A stretch of 64,000 bases of DNA from Methylobacterium sp. Leaf117 (GCF_001422985.1 NZ_LMNL01000034.1:385099-449098); one strand, 5' to 3'; shown: positions 49,596 to 58,968, numbered from the stretch's first letter. Notes: generated by a model from the letters alone, not told the origin. A program made the numbers and translations.

Positions 49596-49946
49596 ATGAG
49601 CAATGTCGTTACGGCGCACCCCGAACCTGAACGGGCCGAACGGCTCATCGACGCCGCGGCGGACGGCGGTATCGAGATCTCCGTCCACTTCTGCAAGATC
49701 GCAGGAACGAGCCTGTTGTTTGGCCTAGCTGCGGGCACGGCGCCCACTGAGGGCGCGATTTTAGCCTTGCTGGAGATGATGACGCGCTTCAATGCCAACG
49801 CAGTCTTCCGCGAAACCGTCGAGAGCTACTGCGTTTCACTGGGTGCAGCCGTTCACGCGGTTCACGAGCCGGCATGGACGTTTCGCGACCTCACGAGGGA
49901 GGAGACTGCTGCGCTGGTCGCGGATGAGCCTCGACTGAATTCATGA
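49596..49946 (+). CDS. Hypothetical protein (116 aa), first gene of right arm
   Basis: ATG 49596 (MSNVVTAHPEPERAERLIDA) is preceded by GGGAGGACGGTAGG. The body is helical and slightly hydrophobic (GTSLLFGLAAGTAPTEGAIL). No family recognised. Confidence 0.58.
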   Translation: MSNVVTAHPEPERAERLIDAAADGGIEISVHFCKIAGTSLLFGLAAGTAPTEGAILALLEMMTRFNANAVFRETVESYCVSLGAAVHAVHEPAWTFRDLTREETAALVADEPRLNS

Positions 49947-50036
49947 TCTTCCCAGGGCACCAAGCCCTGAGATGAAGCGGCCCCTGCCAGTGTTCGAGCA
50001 CCCGCAGAGGCCTACCCCGCAGCCAGGAGATCAGTC

Positions 50037-51602
50037 ATGGAACGAGGCGATTGCCTTGATAGCAGACCCGCGTCCGTACGTCAGGAAGCAACCTGCACGA
50101 CCATCGGTTCGGGCGTAGATGCGGCAGTTACGACGCTGCTGACCCAGCCGAGCCGGACCACCGGCGGCCCCATAGTCAGCGAAGCCGATACAGACCTTCT
50201 CGCGCTCACTCCGAGCTTCGATGCTGCGCATAGCGCTTGGCTGGAAGCGGCAGCCGCGAACGACGAACCGCACAAGCGTTGCAGCTCCTACTTGAAGGCT
50301 GCCATGGCGCGAGGAGTTCCGGCGCTACAGGCATCCCAGGCGGCCTGGGCGCTCCCGGGCGTGATGGCGGCGAACAATCTAGAGGACAGCACCTACATCG
50401 CGGTTTGTGACCTCGCACAGAAAGCTCTTCAGATGCGCCCTAAGACGCTCGCTGGGCTCGCGTTTCAAGCTCGGGCTGTCCAACCTCTCGTTTGGGTTGG
50501 AGGAAATTATGATGCCGATGCTTCCCTTGGAACGGATGAAGATCTCAACAAGGAAGCAGTCAGACACCTAATCGAATCCGTCCTTGCCCTCGCAGAACCC
50601 CGCGGCGTGAGCGAGAGAGACGACGACGATCCGTTTGCAGATCCGGATAGGATACCCGGGTTCATTCCTATGCCAGCCTATAAGCCGACCGGCTTCATGG
50701 CGATCTCTTTGGCGATCCCCATGGAAGCCAAGCGCCTACTGAATATTGCTCAATCCGAGTTTGAGCGCTGCATGCCGGCTTGTGCCGACTTTCCGGCTGA
50801 AGAGCGCGCCGAACACATCGCGCGGATGCGAGTGAGATACCGTCTTGACGCTCTCCAAGCCGCAGCTGGGCCGGACGACCCCAACAGCGCTGGGGCCCAG
50901 AAGCCCGAAAGTGATGATGGTGTGTGGCAGGCCATTGATGCGCACAGTAAAGCAAGCGCGGCCTACTCGACCGCCGCTATTGCCGCTGACCCTGTTGCAA
51001 TCCGTAAGGCAGGTCGCAACGCTTCTGTTCGAGCAACGGTATCTCTCGAAGCGGCGAGAAAAGCTGCCAGTATCGCAGCTGAGCAGGCTTGGTGTGATTT
51101 GTTCTGCGCTCGTCCCAGCACCTTGAGCGGGTTGCTTCAGCTGACGAGACATACAGCCGAGCACTTCGACACTTATTACGGGATGGATGATGCACCCGAT
51201 ATTTTTGCAGCGTTGATCGGTGCCCTTGAGGGCCTGAGCTTCGCGATGCAGCCGCGCCCGGCGGAGTATGACTTATCGAAGCTGTCGATCGCCGAACTAG
51301 AACAGCTCGCGCGCATAGCTAACCGCGAGCGCGAAACCTTGATGGCCGTTGAGAGCCAGGGCTTCTGCTGGGCTGACGGCAGTAGGTCATATTCGGAAAT
51401 CGGTAAGATCATCGAACTTGAGGGTGAGCGCTTGGCCTTCCTAGGAGATCATGCCGTTCACGAGATCGAACGGCGCCAGCCTAAGGACAAGGACGACACC
51501 AATCTGCGCTTGGAAGCGCTCGTCCGCCACGATCTCAACTGTAACGGATACGTGGAGCCAGATCTGCTCGCAGAGGTCGTTCAGGCTTGGGGGCGCTCAT
51601 GA
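50037..51602 (+). CDS. Hypothetical right-arm protein (521 aa)
   Basis: Largely helical, Ala-rich, with two repeating halves of similar character: residues 60-160 (AHSAWLEAAAANDEPHKRC) and 310-400 (AHSKASAAYSTAAIAADPVA). No catalytic motif is seen. It starts a run of three overlapping genes. Similar large proteins in rhizobial prophages have no assigned role. The first 45 residues are weakly coding and a start at MSEAD-like VSEAD (GTG/ATA region near 50178) cannot be excluded. Confidence 0.6.
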   Translation: MERGDCLDSRPASVRQEATCTTIGSGVDAAVTTLLTQPSRTTGGPIVSEADTDLLALTPSFDAAHSAWLEAAAANDEPHKRCSSYLKAAMARGVPALQASQAAWALPGVMAANNLEDSTYIAVCDLAQKALQMRPKTLAGLAFQARAVQPLVWVGGNYDADASLGTDEDLNKEAVRHLIESVLALAEPRGVSERDDDDPFADPDRIPGFIPMPAYKPTGFMAISLAIPMEAKRLLNIAQSEFERCMPACADFPAEERAEHIARMRVRYRLDALQAAAGPDDPNSAGAQKPESDDGVWQAIDAHSKASAAYSTAAIAADPVAIRKAGRNASVRATVSLEAARKAASIAAEQAWCDLFCARPSTLSGLLQLTRHTAEHFDTYYGMDDAPDIFAALIGALEGLSFAMQPRPAEYDLSKLSIAELEQLARIANRERETLMAVESQGFCWADGSRSYSEIGKIIELEGERLAFLGDHAVHEIERRQPKDKDDTNLRLEALVRHDLNCNGYVEPDLLAEVVQAWGRS

Positions 51603-52069
51603 ACGCCGCTCTCGACATCCAACCCCGCGACTTCAGCGGCATCAACGTGATCCGCTTCCGCGACGGGCGTGAAATTAGGATCGATGACATAGGGACGGCC
51701 GAGCAGGGCCGCCTCATCCTGACCGAAGTGGACGCCACGATCCTCGCGATTGAGGATCAGATTGACCGCGTCGACCTTTCAACGTGCAACGGGCCCGCCT
51801 GGAAGAAGCGGGCTGAGCGGGCACTCAAGGTCAAGCGTCGGCAACGGCCAACTATCCAGGCCCGCATCGGCGAGCTCGGCCGAGCCGAGAGAGGTACAGT
51901 AACCCTCGCGGTTCGTGAGGCCGAGATGCGGAAGGTCGACGACAAACGTCGGGCTTTCATCCGGGCGGCCTACGCCTCTCTGGGACATGAGGCCTGCATC
52001 GAGATATGGGCGCGCGCTGAGGAGAGGGAACCGTCGGTGTTCGCTGACCGCGCGAAGGTGCCGGCATGA
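51599..52069 (+). CDS. Hypothetical helical protein (156 aa)
   Basis: ATG overlaps the preceding TGA. The N-terminus is beta (INVIRFRDGREIRIDDIG), the rest a long charged helix (AWKKRAERALKVKRRQRPTI). Possibly DNA- or RNA-binding. No family recognised. Confidence 0.58.
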   Translation: MNAALDIQPRDFSGINVIRFRDGREIRIDDIGTAEQGRLILTEVDATILAIEDQIDRVDLSTCNGPAWKKRAERALKVKRRQRPTIQARIGELGRAERGTVTLAVREAEMRKVDDKRRAFIRAAYASLGHEACIEIWARAEEREPSVFADRAKVPA

Positions 52070-52797
52070 ACACCATGAAGCCCTTCGGCACCTTCCCGAC
52101 GCCCTATGGGGTCAGCGTCCCGGTGTACCGGCCTGAGCACGTGGACCCGGAGGATCCGGATGCATGCCACTTCAGCATGGATGCGGCTGCGATCTGTGCC
52201 GGGATCCACGACAAGGATGCTCGTAAACGGTTCGAAGCTGATGCCAAAGCGCTAGGCCATGCGCCTCCTGTTGAGCGCTACGGCGGTCGCACTTTGCTCC
52301 ATGTCTCGATCCGCCGCCCGGCAGGTAAGGCGGTCTACCATGACATCGTGAACTCGTCGGCCATCGCGCCGATCGAGGCATGGGTCACGGGGGCGCTGGA
52401 TTACTCGCGGTGGTGCGACAGGGCGGAGTTTCTGCTCCAGATCATCGGAGAGAATATGGAGGCTGCAGGGTCTGAGACGCGCGAGATGGAAGGCATCTAC
52501 GCCTTCGGTGCCGCGATCCTGCTCACCGGCACTCTCGAACACCTCGGCGAAAAGGAGATCGACTGCGTCGAGGCAGCGGCGTTCTACGCCCTCGCTGTGC
52601 ACGAGGAGTACGCCATTGCCGGGCAAGAGTGGCTGCTGCCGGTTCGAGACACTTGGTTTCAAGACTGGGCCCGCGCCCGACCGCGCTACCAGCGCCTCAT
52701 CCGCGCGCTGCGGGGACCGATGGCGTTCCCCGGGTGGCTGGGCTGGATAGGCTTGACCAACGGCGAGGGAGACGCAGCATCAGGCGCCGCAATTTGA
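52066..52797 (+). CDS. Hypothetical right-arm protein (243 aa)
   Basis: Overlaps the previous gene by 4 bases. Mixed alpha/beta protein with an N-terminal PFGTFPTPYGVSVPVYRP and a C-terminal WLLPVRDTWFQDWARARPRY. No signal peptide, membrane helix or known motif. Confidence 0.58.
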   Translation: MNTMKPFGTFPTPYGVSVPVYRPEHVDPEDPDACHFSMDAAAICAGIHDKDARKRFEADAKALGHAPPVERYGGRTLLHVSIRRPAGKAVYHDIVNSSAIAPIEAWVTGALDYSRWCDRAEFLLQIIGENMEAAGSETREMEGIYAFGAAILLTGTLEHLGEKEIDCVEAAAFYALAVHEEYAIAGQEWLLPVRDTWFQDWARARPRYQRLIRALRGPMAFPGWLGWIGLTNGEGDAASGAAI

Positions 52798-52869
52798 TTC
52801 CGCAGCCAACAGTTTAGGCTGACTTCAGCCCGCATTTCCTACTCCTCCTTCATGCAAAAAGGGAGTTCC

Positions 52870-53784
52870 ATGTCTGTGCAGCCCAAATCGATCCCTTCCT
52901 CTCGGGACGTAGAGATTCGCAAGGAACAAAAACGGGTTTACCGCGAACGGCTGAAAATTAGGCGCCAGACCGACCCCGATCTCGATCTGCGACTGAAGGA
53001 GGCGCGAAGAAAAAGTTGGGCGAAAGAGCGTGACCGCAAAGGATCAACAGCCTGTACCGACATAATCCGGGCCATAGATCGTACAGGGAAGCAATACAAT
53101 CAGGCCGAGCTGCAATCCGTTTTTGAAAAGATTTATTCTATTAGCCCAAAAGCTCTGAGGCTTATGTTCCCAGACATGTCGGTCGGAGTGATGCATTTCC
53201 GGGCACGAAAATATGGAATTGCAAATACGCACCTGCGCTTCACAGCTGAAGAAGATGCAATTTGCCGAGAGCTATACCCGAACTATGAAATGATGATCGC
53301 TCGATTGGGGCGCAAGCGAACAGCTATCGAACGCCGATGTGCTTACTTGAAGCTGGCTCGGCGTAGGGGAAAGCTTTATACGCAAGCTGAAATTGACATG
53401 TTACGTGCTGGCCTGGAACCGCCCGATCATAGTTATGAGGCTAATGGGCGGAAGCGCGAGCGCTTAGGCATCAGGAAACGGGATGCCATCCAGGTTAGGG
53501 CTCTCGGGTTCCAAGGAATATCCAATCTCGTAGAGCCGTTGATAAGTCGTGGCTATCCAGAGGACAGACGACAGGACATAATCCAATTCGTGTTTGCAGA
53601 GTGCATGGAGGGGCGGTGCTCGCCCGATCCTACAAGCCTCAAGGCATGCGCTAAACGGGCTGTCACAGCGACTTACAAGCTACACCCTGACCGCGGTGCG
53701 CCAGTCAGTCTCGACGCAAAGCTCTTTGACGATGGTGGCACCACTGTCGGAGATCGCATCGCCTCCGACACCTTCCACTTCTAG
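52870..53784 (+). CDS. DNA-binding protein with Myb-like and sigma-like elements
   Basis: 304 aa from MSVQPKSIP; an upstream ATG (52852) is possible. A basic helix opens the protein. Near residues 120-165 a SANT/Myb-like unit is seen (FTAEEDAICRELYPNYEMMI, ARLGRKRTAIERRCAYL). The end (PVSLDAKLFDDGGTTVGDRI) copies the short region that follows helices in sigma-70-type factors. It may be an early regulator of this arm. Confidence 0.6.
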   Translation: MSVQPKSIPSSRDVEIRKEQKRVYRERLKIRRQTDPDLDLRLKEARRKSWAKERDRKGSTACTDIIRAIDRTGKQYNQAELQSVFEKIYSISPKALRLMFPDMSVGVMHFRARKYGIANTHLRFTAEEDAICRELYPNYEMMIARLGRKRTAIERRCAYLKLARRRGKLYTQAEIDMLRAGLEPPDHSYEANGRKRERLGIRKRDAIQVRALGFQGISNLVEPLISRGYPEDRRQDIIQFVFAECMEGRCSPDPTSLKACAKRAVTATYKLHPDRGAPVSLDAKLFDDGGTTVGDRIASDTFHF

Positions 53785-53794
53785 GGTGCCGACC

Positions 53795-53941
53795 ATGAAG
53801 CCCCCAGGCTGCAATGCCATTCGTTTCTGCTGCTTGGGGGCGACCGACTGGTTCGACTTCCCCCGTCGCGACGATTGCAACGTGCCGTTCCGTGGCAGAG
53901 GTCGAGCGCTCACCTGCGCAAATTGCGCCTACTCCGAGTGA
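53795..53941 (+). CDS. Cysteine-rich mini-protein (48 aa)
   Basis: MKPPGCNAIRFCCLGATDWF then ALTCANCAYSE. Six Cys suggest a zinc ribbon. Between the regulator and the excisionase genes, with 5 bases to the next start. Confidence 0.5.
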   Translation: MKPPGCNAIRFCCLGATDWFDFPRRDDCNVPFRGRGRALTCANCAYSE

Positions 53942-53946
53942 GCGAG

Positions 53947-54225
53947 ATGCGCTTTCACGTCGAGCCCCGCGATATCCCAGCCCATGCTGCTGCACGGCGC
54001 CTTGGCCTCACGGCCGAGGAGTTCGACCAGGTGGCGGATCGGCTCTACAGCCGCGGCTTCCCACGGCCGGATCCCGACACCAACCGCTTCGACCTCGACG
54101 CGATCGATCAGTGGCGCCGGCTTCGGAACGGCCCCTTGTTCGGCCTCACTCCGAAGATCGATGCGAAGAACGCCAGCGATGTCGTAGGCGACCGAGTAAG
54201 GAAAATGCGCCGTGGGGCTCCATAG
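53947..54225 (+). CDS. Excisionase-like HTH protein
   Basis: 92 aa. A MerR/AlpA-like winged helix (AARRLGLTAEEFDQVADRL, GFPRPDPDTNRFDLDAIDQW) of the kind that pairs with phage integrases. It overlaps the integrase gene by 14 bases, which couples the two. Confidence 0.78.
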   Translation: MRFHVEPRDIPAHAAARRLGLTAEEFDQVADRLYSRGFPRPDPDTNRFDLDAIDQWRRLRNGPLFGLTPKIDAKNASDVVGDRVRKMRRGAP

Positions 54226-55402
54226 GATCCGCTACTACGTCGAGCGGAAGGGTCGCGGTTATTGGATCACCACACCGACCATGCGGGCCGCCGGCTTTCC
54301 CAACTCGGTGCCCTGCGGCCCGCACGGGCCGGATGCGATGAAGGTAGCCGAGGCCTGGAACGCACGATGGGATTCGTGGCGCGCCGGCGAAGAACCTCAG
54401 CGCATCACCGTGCCTGGTTCGCTAGGCGAAGCTTTCACCCGCTACCGCGCTACAGGCACATGGGCAGGTAAGGCGCCGAAGACCCGGCTGGAATGGGAGC
54501 GCGCTTGGCGGGACATTGAACCCGTCTTCGGCGACGTGGCACCGGCATCGGTGGCCTATGACCACATCGACCTCTGGTACGGCGCCCTCCTTGAGAACAC
54601 GACTGTCGACCGGGCTTGGCGCGCGATGAAGGTCTGGCGCGCCCTCTGGGAGATCGCCAGTGGTATGCGCCACAACGGCCTGTCGTTCACCGGAGGACAT
54701 GAGGACCCGTCCGCGAAGGTGCGGCGGCGCTCGCAGCCTAAGCGGGCTTTGTTCTGGCGAGCGGGTGAGGTCGTTCGTCTGGTCAAGCAGGCTTGGCGAG
54801 ATGGGTCCCGAGGCTTGGCCTGCATCATGGCCGTCGCCTGGGACAGCCAGCTCTCGCCGGGCGATGTCCGGACGCTCAGCATCGATCAGCTCGGCGACCT
54901 CGGCTTTTGGACCGCACGCGGCAAGACCAAGCGCGCGGCCCTCGGCACGATCTCGCCGCGCACGGCGTGCCTGATCGCCGCCTACCTCGATGGGCAGCCT
55001 CAGCGCCCAGCCGCAGGCATTCCAATGTTCCGGAGCCAGAGCGGCACGGCGTTCACCGACCAATCGCTGGCGAAGGCGTTCTGGCGCAATCGTGCCAAGG
55101 TGTTCCCGGGCGACACCCGCACTCTCATGGACATGCGACGCTCCGGCGCCGTCGAGGCGAACGCCGGCAACGTGGATGCAGGCGCTCTCGGTGCCAAGAT
55201 GGCCAACTCGATCGCGTCGGCGCGCGACCTGCAGCTCACCTACCAGCCGGTGGACGCGGCAACCGTCGCCCGAGCTGATGAGGCCCGCAGGCGGGGCCGC
55301 AGCGCCTTGCGCGACACATCAAGGAATCACGCTAAGCCGGTTTCAACTCCGCCCCCAGCTACGTCGAGCAGGGCGGCCAAAGATGTTGCATCAAAGGACT
55401 GA
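54212..55402 (+). CDS. int: Tyrosine integrase
   Basis: 396 aa, GTG start. An N-terminal arm/core domain (SLGEAFTRYRATGTWAGKAP) leads to the catalytic domain: first Arg in SPGDVRTLSIDQL, Lys in RGKTKRAAL, box II MDMRRSGAVEAN and the Tyr in LQLTYQPVD. The usual box-II HxxR His is not evident. It recombines attP with tRNA-Thr. The stop lies 18 bases before attR. Confidence 0.93.
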   Translation: MGLHRIRYYVERKGRGYWITTPTMRAAGFPNSVPCGPHGPDAMKVAEAWNARWDSWRAGEEPQRITVPGSLGEAFTRYRATGTWAGKAPKTRLEWERAWRDIEPVFGDVAPASVAYDHIDLWYGALLENTTVDRAWRAMKVWRALWEIASGMRHNGLSFTGGHEDPSAKVRRRSQPKRALFWRAGEVVRLVKQAWRDGSRGLACIMAVAWDSQLSPGDVRTLSIDQLGDLGFWTARGKTKRAALGTISPRTACLIAAYLDGQPQRPAAGIPMFRSQSGTAFTDQSLAKAFWRNRAKVFPGDTRTLMDMRRSGAVEANAGNVDAGALGAKMANSIASARDLQLTYQPVDAATVARADEARRRGRSALRDTSRNHAKPVSTPPPATSSRAAKDVASKD

Positions 55403-55420
55403 TTTTGTTGGTAAATTAAA

Positions 55421-55469
55421 CGCCTTGTAAGCGGTAGGTCGCGAGTTCAAGTCCCGCAACCGGCACCAC
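55421..55469 (+). repeat. attR, 49-bp copy of tRNA-Thr 3' half
   Basis: Identical to 780-828. It is the original host 3' half; it lacks the acceptor 5' strand and D-arm, so it is not a tRNA. Confidence 0.95.
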
Positions 55470-55479
55470 CGAAATCTTG

Positions 55480-55509
55480 GCTAAAGCCCTATGAAAATAG
55501 GGCTTTAGC
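55480..55509 (+). terminator. Original host hairpin after tRNA-Thr
   Basis: GCTAAAGCCCTAT-GAAA-ATAGGGCTTTAGC, a perfect 13-bp stem with a GNRA loop, 10 bases past the CCA copy. It lacks a T-run. Before integration it stood right after the tRNA gene. Confidence 0.6.
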
Positions 55510-55548
55510 TAGCTTCGAGCAATCCTTGGGGTTCAGCAGAGAGAGCCT

Positions 55549-55810
55549 TTCGGCCTGAACCGGAAGTTCTACGCGGCCGACATGCGCCTCGTGCCGCCGA
55601 CGCGGCGCGCCCGCAAGCCCGTGCCGGACCAAGAGCTGCGGCACGCCGAGGCCATGCTGTCAGATTTGCCCTTGCGGCGTGTGACGTGGCGCCAGGGCAC
55701 GAAGCGCAAGCTCCCGGCCCGGTTCGCCGCCCTCCGGGTGCGGGTCGGCGACGGTCCGGTCTGGGGGAACAACCGGCACGGAACCGCGCCGGGTTTTCCG
55801 TGGGATTGGG
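55549..55810 (+). pseudogene. IS701-like transposase fragment
   Basis: The frame reads KFYAADMRLVPPTRRARKPV, then LPLRRVTWRQGTKRKLPARF and AALRVRVGDGPVWG, as in the central part of IS701-family DDE transposases. Both ends are missing; the right end is cut by the IS3-family copy. Confidence 0.6.
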
Positions 55811-57053
55811 TGGGATTGCCCCGGTTTGGTGGACACCGAGAACGTTTTTGCGTGAGGTGTTTGCCCAATACCCAAGACCCGTCCCGCATACCCGGCTGAG
55901 TTCCGCCGGCAGATGGTCGATCTGGTCCGTGCCGGCCGCGATCCAACCGACCTCGCCCGCGAGTTCGAGCCATCGCGACAGACCATCCAGAACTGGGTCA
56001 CGGAGGCTGACCGCGGCGAAGGCCGATCCGAGGCCAAGCCGCCGATGGTCGATCCCGGCCTGACGACGACCGAGCGCGACGAACTCGTCCGGCTTCGGCG
56101 GGAGAACCGACAGCTGAAGCTGGAGCGCGAACCGAAGGTCAGCGAAGCAATATCCTCTCGCGCGCGACTTCCCGATCACGGTGATGGCCCGTGTGCTTGG
56201 CGTGTCGAAGGCCGGGGACTACGCCTGGACCCGCCGGGAGCCCTCGGCGAGGGCGATGGCGGACGCCGTGCTGCTGAAGCGGATCCGCACCGTCCACTTC
56301 GGCTCGCACGAGACCTATGGCGCGCCGCGCGTCCACGCCGACCTACGCGAGCAGGGCGAGCTGCATTCTCGCAAATACATCGCTCGGCTGATGCGCGAGG
56401 CCGGCCTCGTCGGGGCCAGCCATCGGCGCGGCGGTCCCGTGACCACACGGCGCGATCAGGAGGCGCGCCCGGCCCCCGACCTCGTCGATCGCAACTTCGT
56501 GGCCGAGGCACCGAACCGGCTGTGGGTGGCCGACATCACCTACGTGCCAACTGCACGGCTTCCTCTACCTTGCCGTGGTACTCGATGCCTTCAGCCGGCG
56601 GATCATCGGTTGGGCGATGACCAACCACCTGCGTTCCGAGCTGGTGCTGAACGCCCTGGAGATGGCCGTCACGCAACGCAAGCCGCGTGACGTGATCCAT
56701 CACTCCGACCAGGGATCGCAGTATACGTCGCTGGCCTTCGGCAATCGATGCCGGGAGGCGGGCGTGCGCCCATCGATGGGCTCAGTCGGTGACGCCTACG
56801 ACAACGCCATGGCCGAAAGCTTCTTCTCCACCCTTGAATGCGAGTTGCTCGCCCGACGCTGCTTCCGCTCGCAGGCGGAGGCCCGCATGGCAGTCTTCAG
56901 CTACATCGAGGGCTTCTACAACCCGCTGCGTCGCCACTCGGCGCTCGGATACCGCTCCCCCGTCGTCTACGAGCAGAAGGCCGGGTCAGAACCGATCATC
57001 AAAACTCTGCTCAGCTAAGTCCCCTAACCGTCCACTGAACCGGGGCAATCCCA
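55811..57053 (+). mobile_element. IS3-family insertion sequence, defective
   Basis: 1243 bp. Ends match as TGGGATTGCCCCGGTT at the left and its complement AACCGGGGCAATCCCA at the right, with further matching inward (GTGGAC). No clear target duplication is seen (GGG left, CTC right). Flanking genes differ (IS701-like left, integrase right), so a deletion or rearrangement took place. Confidence 0.85.
55868..57018 (+). pseudogene. IS3-family transposase (OrfA/OrfB), disrupted
   Basis: OrfA reads KTRPAYPAEFRRQMVDLVRA after an ATA in place of the usual ATG. OrfB has ARVLGVSKAGDYAWTRREPS, the first DDE Asp in WVADITYVPT, then a 1-base shift near 56553, after which FLYLAVVLDAFSRRIIGWAM, HHSDQGSQYTS (second Asp) and NAMAESFFSTLE (Glu) continue in another frame. 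At least two lesions make it inactive. Confidence 0.82.
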
Positions 57054-57054
57054 C

Positions 57055-57573
57055 TCCCTTGCATGGTGCCGTACGAAGCGCTTGGCGAGCCTGCCTGCAG
57101 AGCCGCAGACCTCGGCTGCCTATATCGCCGCGCAGGTCACCACGTTTAGCAGAGCCACCATCGAGCGCCGCGTGGTGGCGAGCGGGCAAGCGCACAAGAT
57201 CGCCGGCCACGACTGGCGCCCTTCGCACCCGATCGTACGCGCGACGCTCAGGGGCATGTTCCGAACACACGGGCGGCCGCAGGTGAAGGCGGCGGCTCTC
57301 GGCCGCGAGGAGGTCGTGACGCTTCTTTCCGTTTGCACGGGCTCATTCGCCTAGCGCCGGGACAAGGCCATGTTTCTGCTGGCCCTTGCCGGCGCGCTCC
57401 GACGCTCGGAACTCGCTGCGATCCGCGTTCAGGATCTACACTTCACGCGGGAGGGGCTGCGCTTGTTCCTGTACATCGCCGAGCACAATCGGCGCGCCAA
57501 ACCCTTCGTCTGGACAAAACCTGCCGCCGACATCCTCGCCGCAGCCAGCCGATCCCCTGAACCATCCGTCTGA
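57055..57573 (+). pseudogene. Truncated tyrosine recombinase with internal amber
   Basis: The N-terminal and first catalytic parts of an XerD-like recombinase are visible: RATIERRVVASGQAHKIAG, GREEVVTLLSVCTGSFA, then in-frame TAG (57352-57354), then RRDKAMFLLALAGALRRSEL with the first catalytic Arg. The 3' half is missing. Host mobile-element debris. Confidence 0.72.
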
Positions 57574-57582
57574 GTCAGTGCT

Positions 57583-58572
57583 TTAGGCAGTCGAGCGACG
57601 GGTCTCGGAGGGCGTGCATCCGTAGAGCCTCCGGTAACGCTGGCCGAAGTCACTCATGTGGGCGAAGCCCCAGCGCTTCGCGATCACCGCTACCGGAAGG
57701 GCGGCATTGCGCGCGCTGATCAGATCCTGATGGACCCGCTTCAGGCGCTGATCGATGAGGAATTGAAATGGCGTCTGTCCCACGTCCCGGCGGAACCGGG
57801 TCTGCAGGCCGCGGACGCTGATCCCGGCGGCGGCCGCAATGTCCGCCAAGGTGAGGGGGCCGGACAGGTTCGCCTCGATATAGTCGAGCGCCATCCGGAG
57901 GCTGCGGGACGGAACGTCGACCCTGTCGCAAACCTTCGGCTCCACCCGCTTCGGCCAGGCCGAGAGCAACTGATAGCTCAGAATTTCCTGAACCAGGGGT
58001 AGGACGTAGTCACACGCCGGATCGGCCTCCTGGACCCGACGCTGGATCTGGCGCAGGGAGCAGGCGAGGGCCTTCATGCCCGGGGTCGCGATGTCGGCGA
58101 CCGGCGCGAGGGACGACAGGCCGCGGCAATCACCCATCAGGGCCGCATCGGCGGCCGTCAGGGTCTCAACGGCGATCGTCCCGCTGAGGGCGCTGAAGCT
58201 GCCCGAGGCCTGAACTTCCCGCAGATCCTCGAATCCCACGAGGGTCGCTTGCGTCGGTGTTCCGATCGAATTGCCGGCGCGGTGGCGGTAGGTGACGTGG
58301 CCGCGCGTGACGAAGCGGAACGTCATCACGGCCGCGTCGTATTTCGGCTTGGTGACGAAGCCGCTGATCGTGTGGGTCGCCCACAGGCTCATGCACGCGT
58401 CGACCCGCCCGTCGATCTCGATCTCCGGCGCGATCGAGCGCATCACGTCGAAATGGACCGGGATCCCGCCGCGATCGTTGAAGGCCTGGAGTTGCCGCAG
58501 GGAGTCGATATGGGCGGCGAGCCGACGCGGCGGCTGCCTTGCGGACGGATAAGCCGATGCGCGATCCACCAT
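57583..58572 (-). CDS. AraC-family transcriptional regulator
   Basis: 329 aa. The N-terminal half is an AraC-binding-like sensor domain. The C-terminal 100 residues form the double HTH (LTLADIAAAAGISVRGLQTR, FRRDVGQTPFQFLIDQRLKR, VAVIAKRWGFAHMSDFGQRY). Full length and intact. Its target is not shown by the context: the neighbours are IS debris and small genes. Confidence 0.9.
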   Translation of the reverse strand: MVDRASAYPSARQPPRRLAAHIDSLRQLQAFNDRGGIPVHFDVMRSIAPEIEIDGRVDACMSLWATHTISGFVTKPKYDAAVMTFRFVTRGHVTYRHRAGNSIGTPTQATLVGFEDLREVQASGSFSALSGTIAVETLTAADAALMGDCRGLSSLAPVADIATPGMKALACSLRQIQRRVQEADPACDYVLPLVQEILSYQLLSAWPKRVEPKVCDRVDVPSRSLRMALDYIEANLSGPLTLADIAAAAGISVRGLQTRFRRDVGQTPFQFLIDQRLKRVHQDLISARNAALPVAVIAKRWGFAHMSDFGQRYRRLYGCTPSETRRSTA

Positions 58573-58731
58573 CCTACCCTCCTGGCCGCTCCGCGCCCGC
58601 GCAAGAATCCGCCTCGTGGAGCCCTCGGATCGGACCTGCGGGCGCAGATCAGGACGGAAGGCGGGACGCTGAGCCCTGCAACGTCGCGGATGGCGGATCG
58701 AACGGCGCCGCGCCGACCCGTCGCCGGAAGC

Positions 58732-58929
58732 TCAAGGCCTGCGGGACACCGGCTCCACATCCTGAAAGGCGACCACGACGCCCCTCTTCAGTTTCTCCCA
58801 CAGGCGAAGCGGAAAAAACAGAATGCAGGCCAGGGAAACGAGGACCAGGCCGCACAGCATCGCCGATCTTTGCATCGGCGGGTCGGATTCCTCGCGATCG
58901 TACCAGAGGGGATCTTCGTCGGGAATCAC
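58732..58929 (-). CDS. Small single-TM protein (65 aa)
   Basis: GTG start (VIPDEDPLWYDREESDPPMQ) with AGGA 6 bases upstream; an ATG 39 bases earlier is possible. One helix (AMLCGLVLVSLACILFFPL) then a charged tail. Unknown role. Confidence 0.5.
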   Translation of the reverse strand: MIPDEDPLWYDREESDPPMQRSAMLCGLVLVSLACILFFPLRLWEKLKRGVVVAFQDVEPVSRRP

Positions 58930-58968
58930 GATGGGTCCTCGCCAACACGCGCGCGATTGTCTGCTCAT

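Larger units (their letters stand above)
780..55469. mobile_element. Lambda-like siphovirus prophage integrated in tRNA-Thr
   Basis: The element is bounded by 49-bp identical direct repeats from the tRNA 3' half. It contains integrase, excisionase-like gene, CI/Cro-type switch, DnaB-type helicase, DUF1376 replication protein, NusG paralogue, a full lambda-order head and tail set (Nu1, A, W, B, C, D, E, FI, FII, Z, U, V, G/GT, H, M, L, K, J), fibres and lysis genes. No essential morphogenesis gene looks broken. One small membrane gene in the lysis cluster seems frameshifted. Gene content suggests it could still be inducible; this is inference. Confidence 0.93.

Noticed and set aside
55421..55469. 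A second tRNA-Thr
   Set aside because: Only the anticodon stem to CCA is present; the acceptor 5' strand and D-arm are absent.
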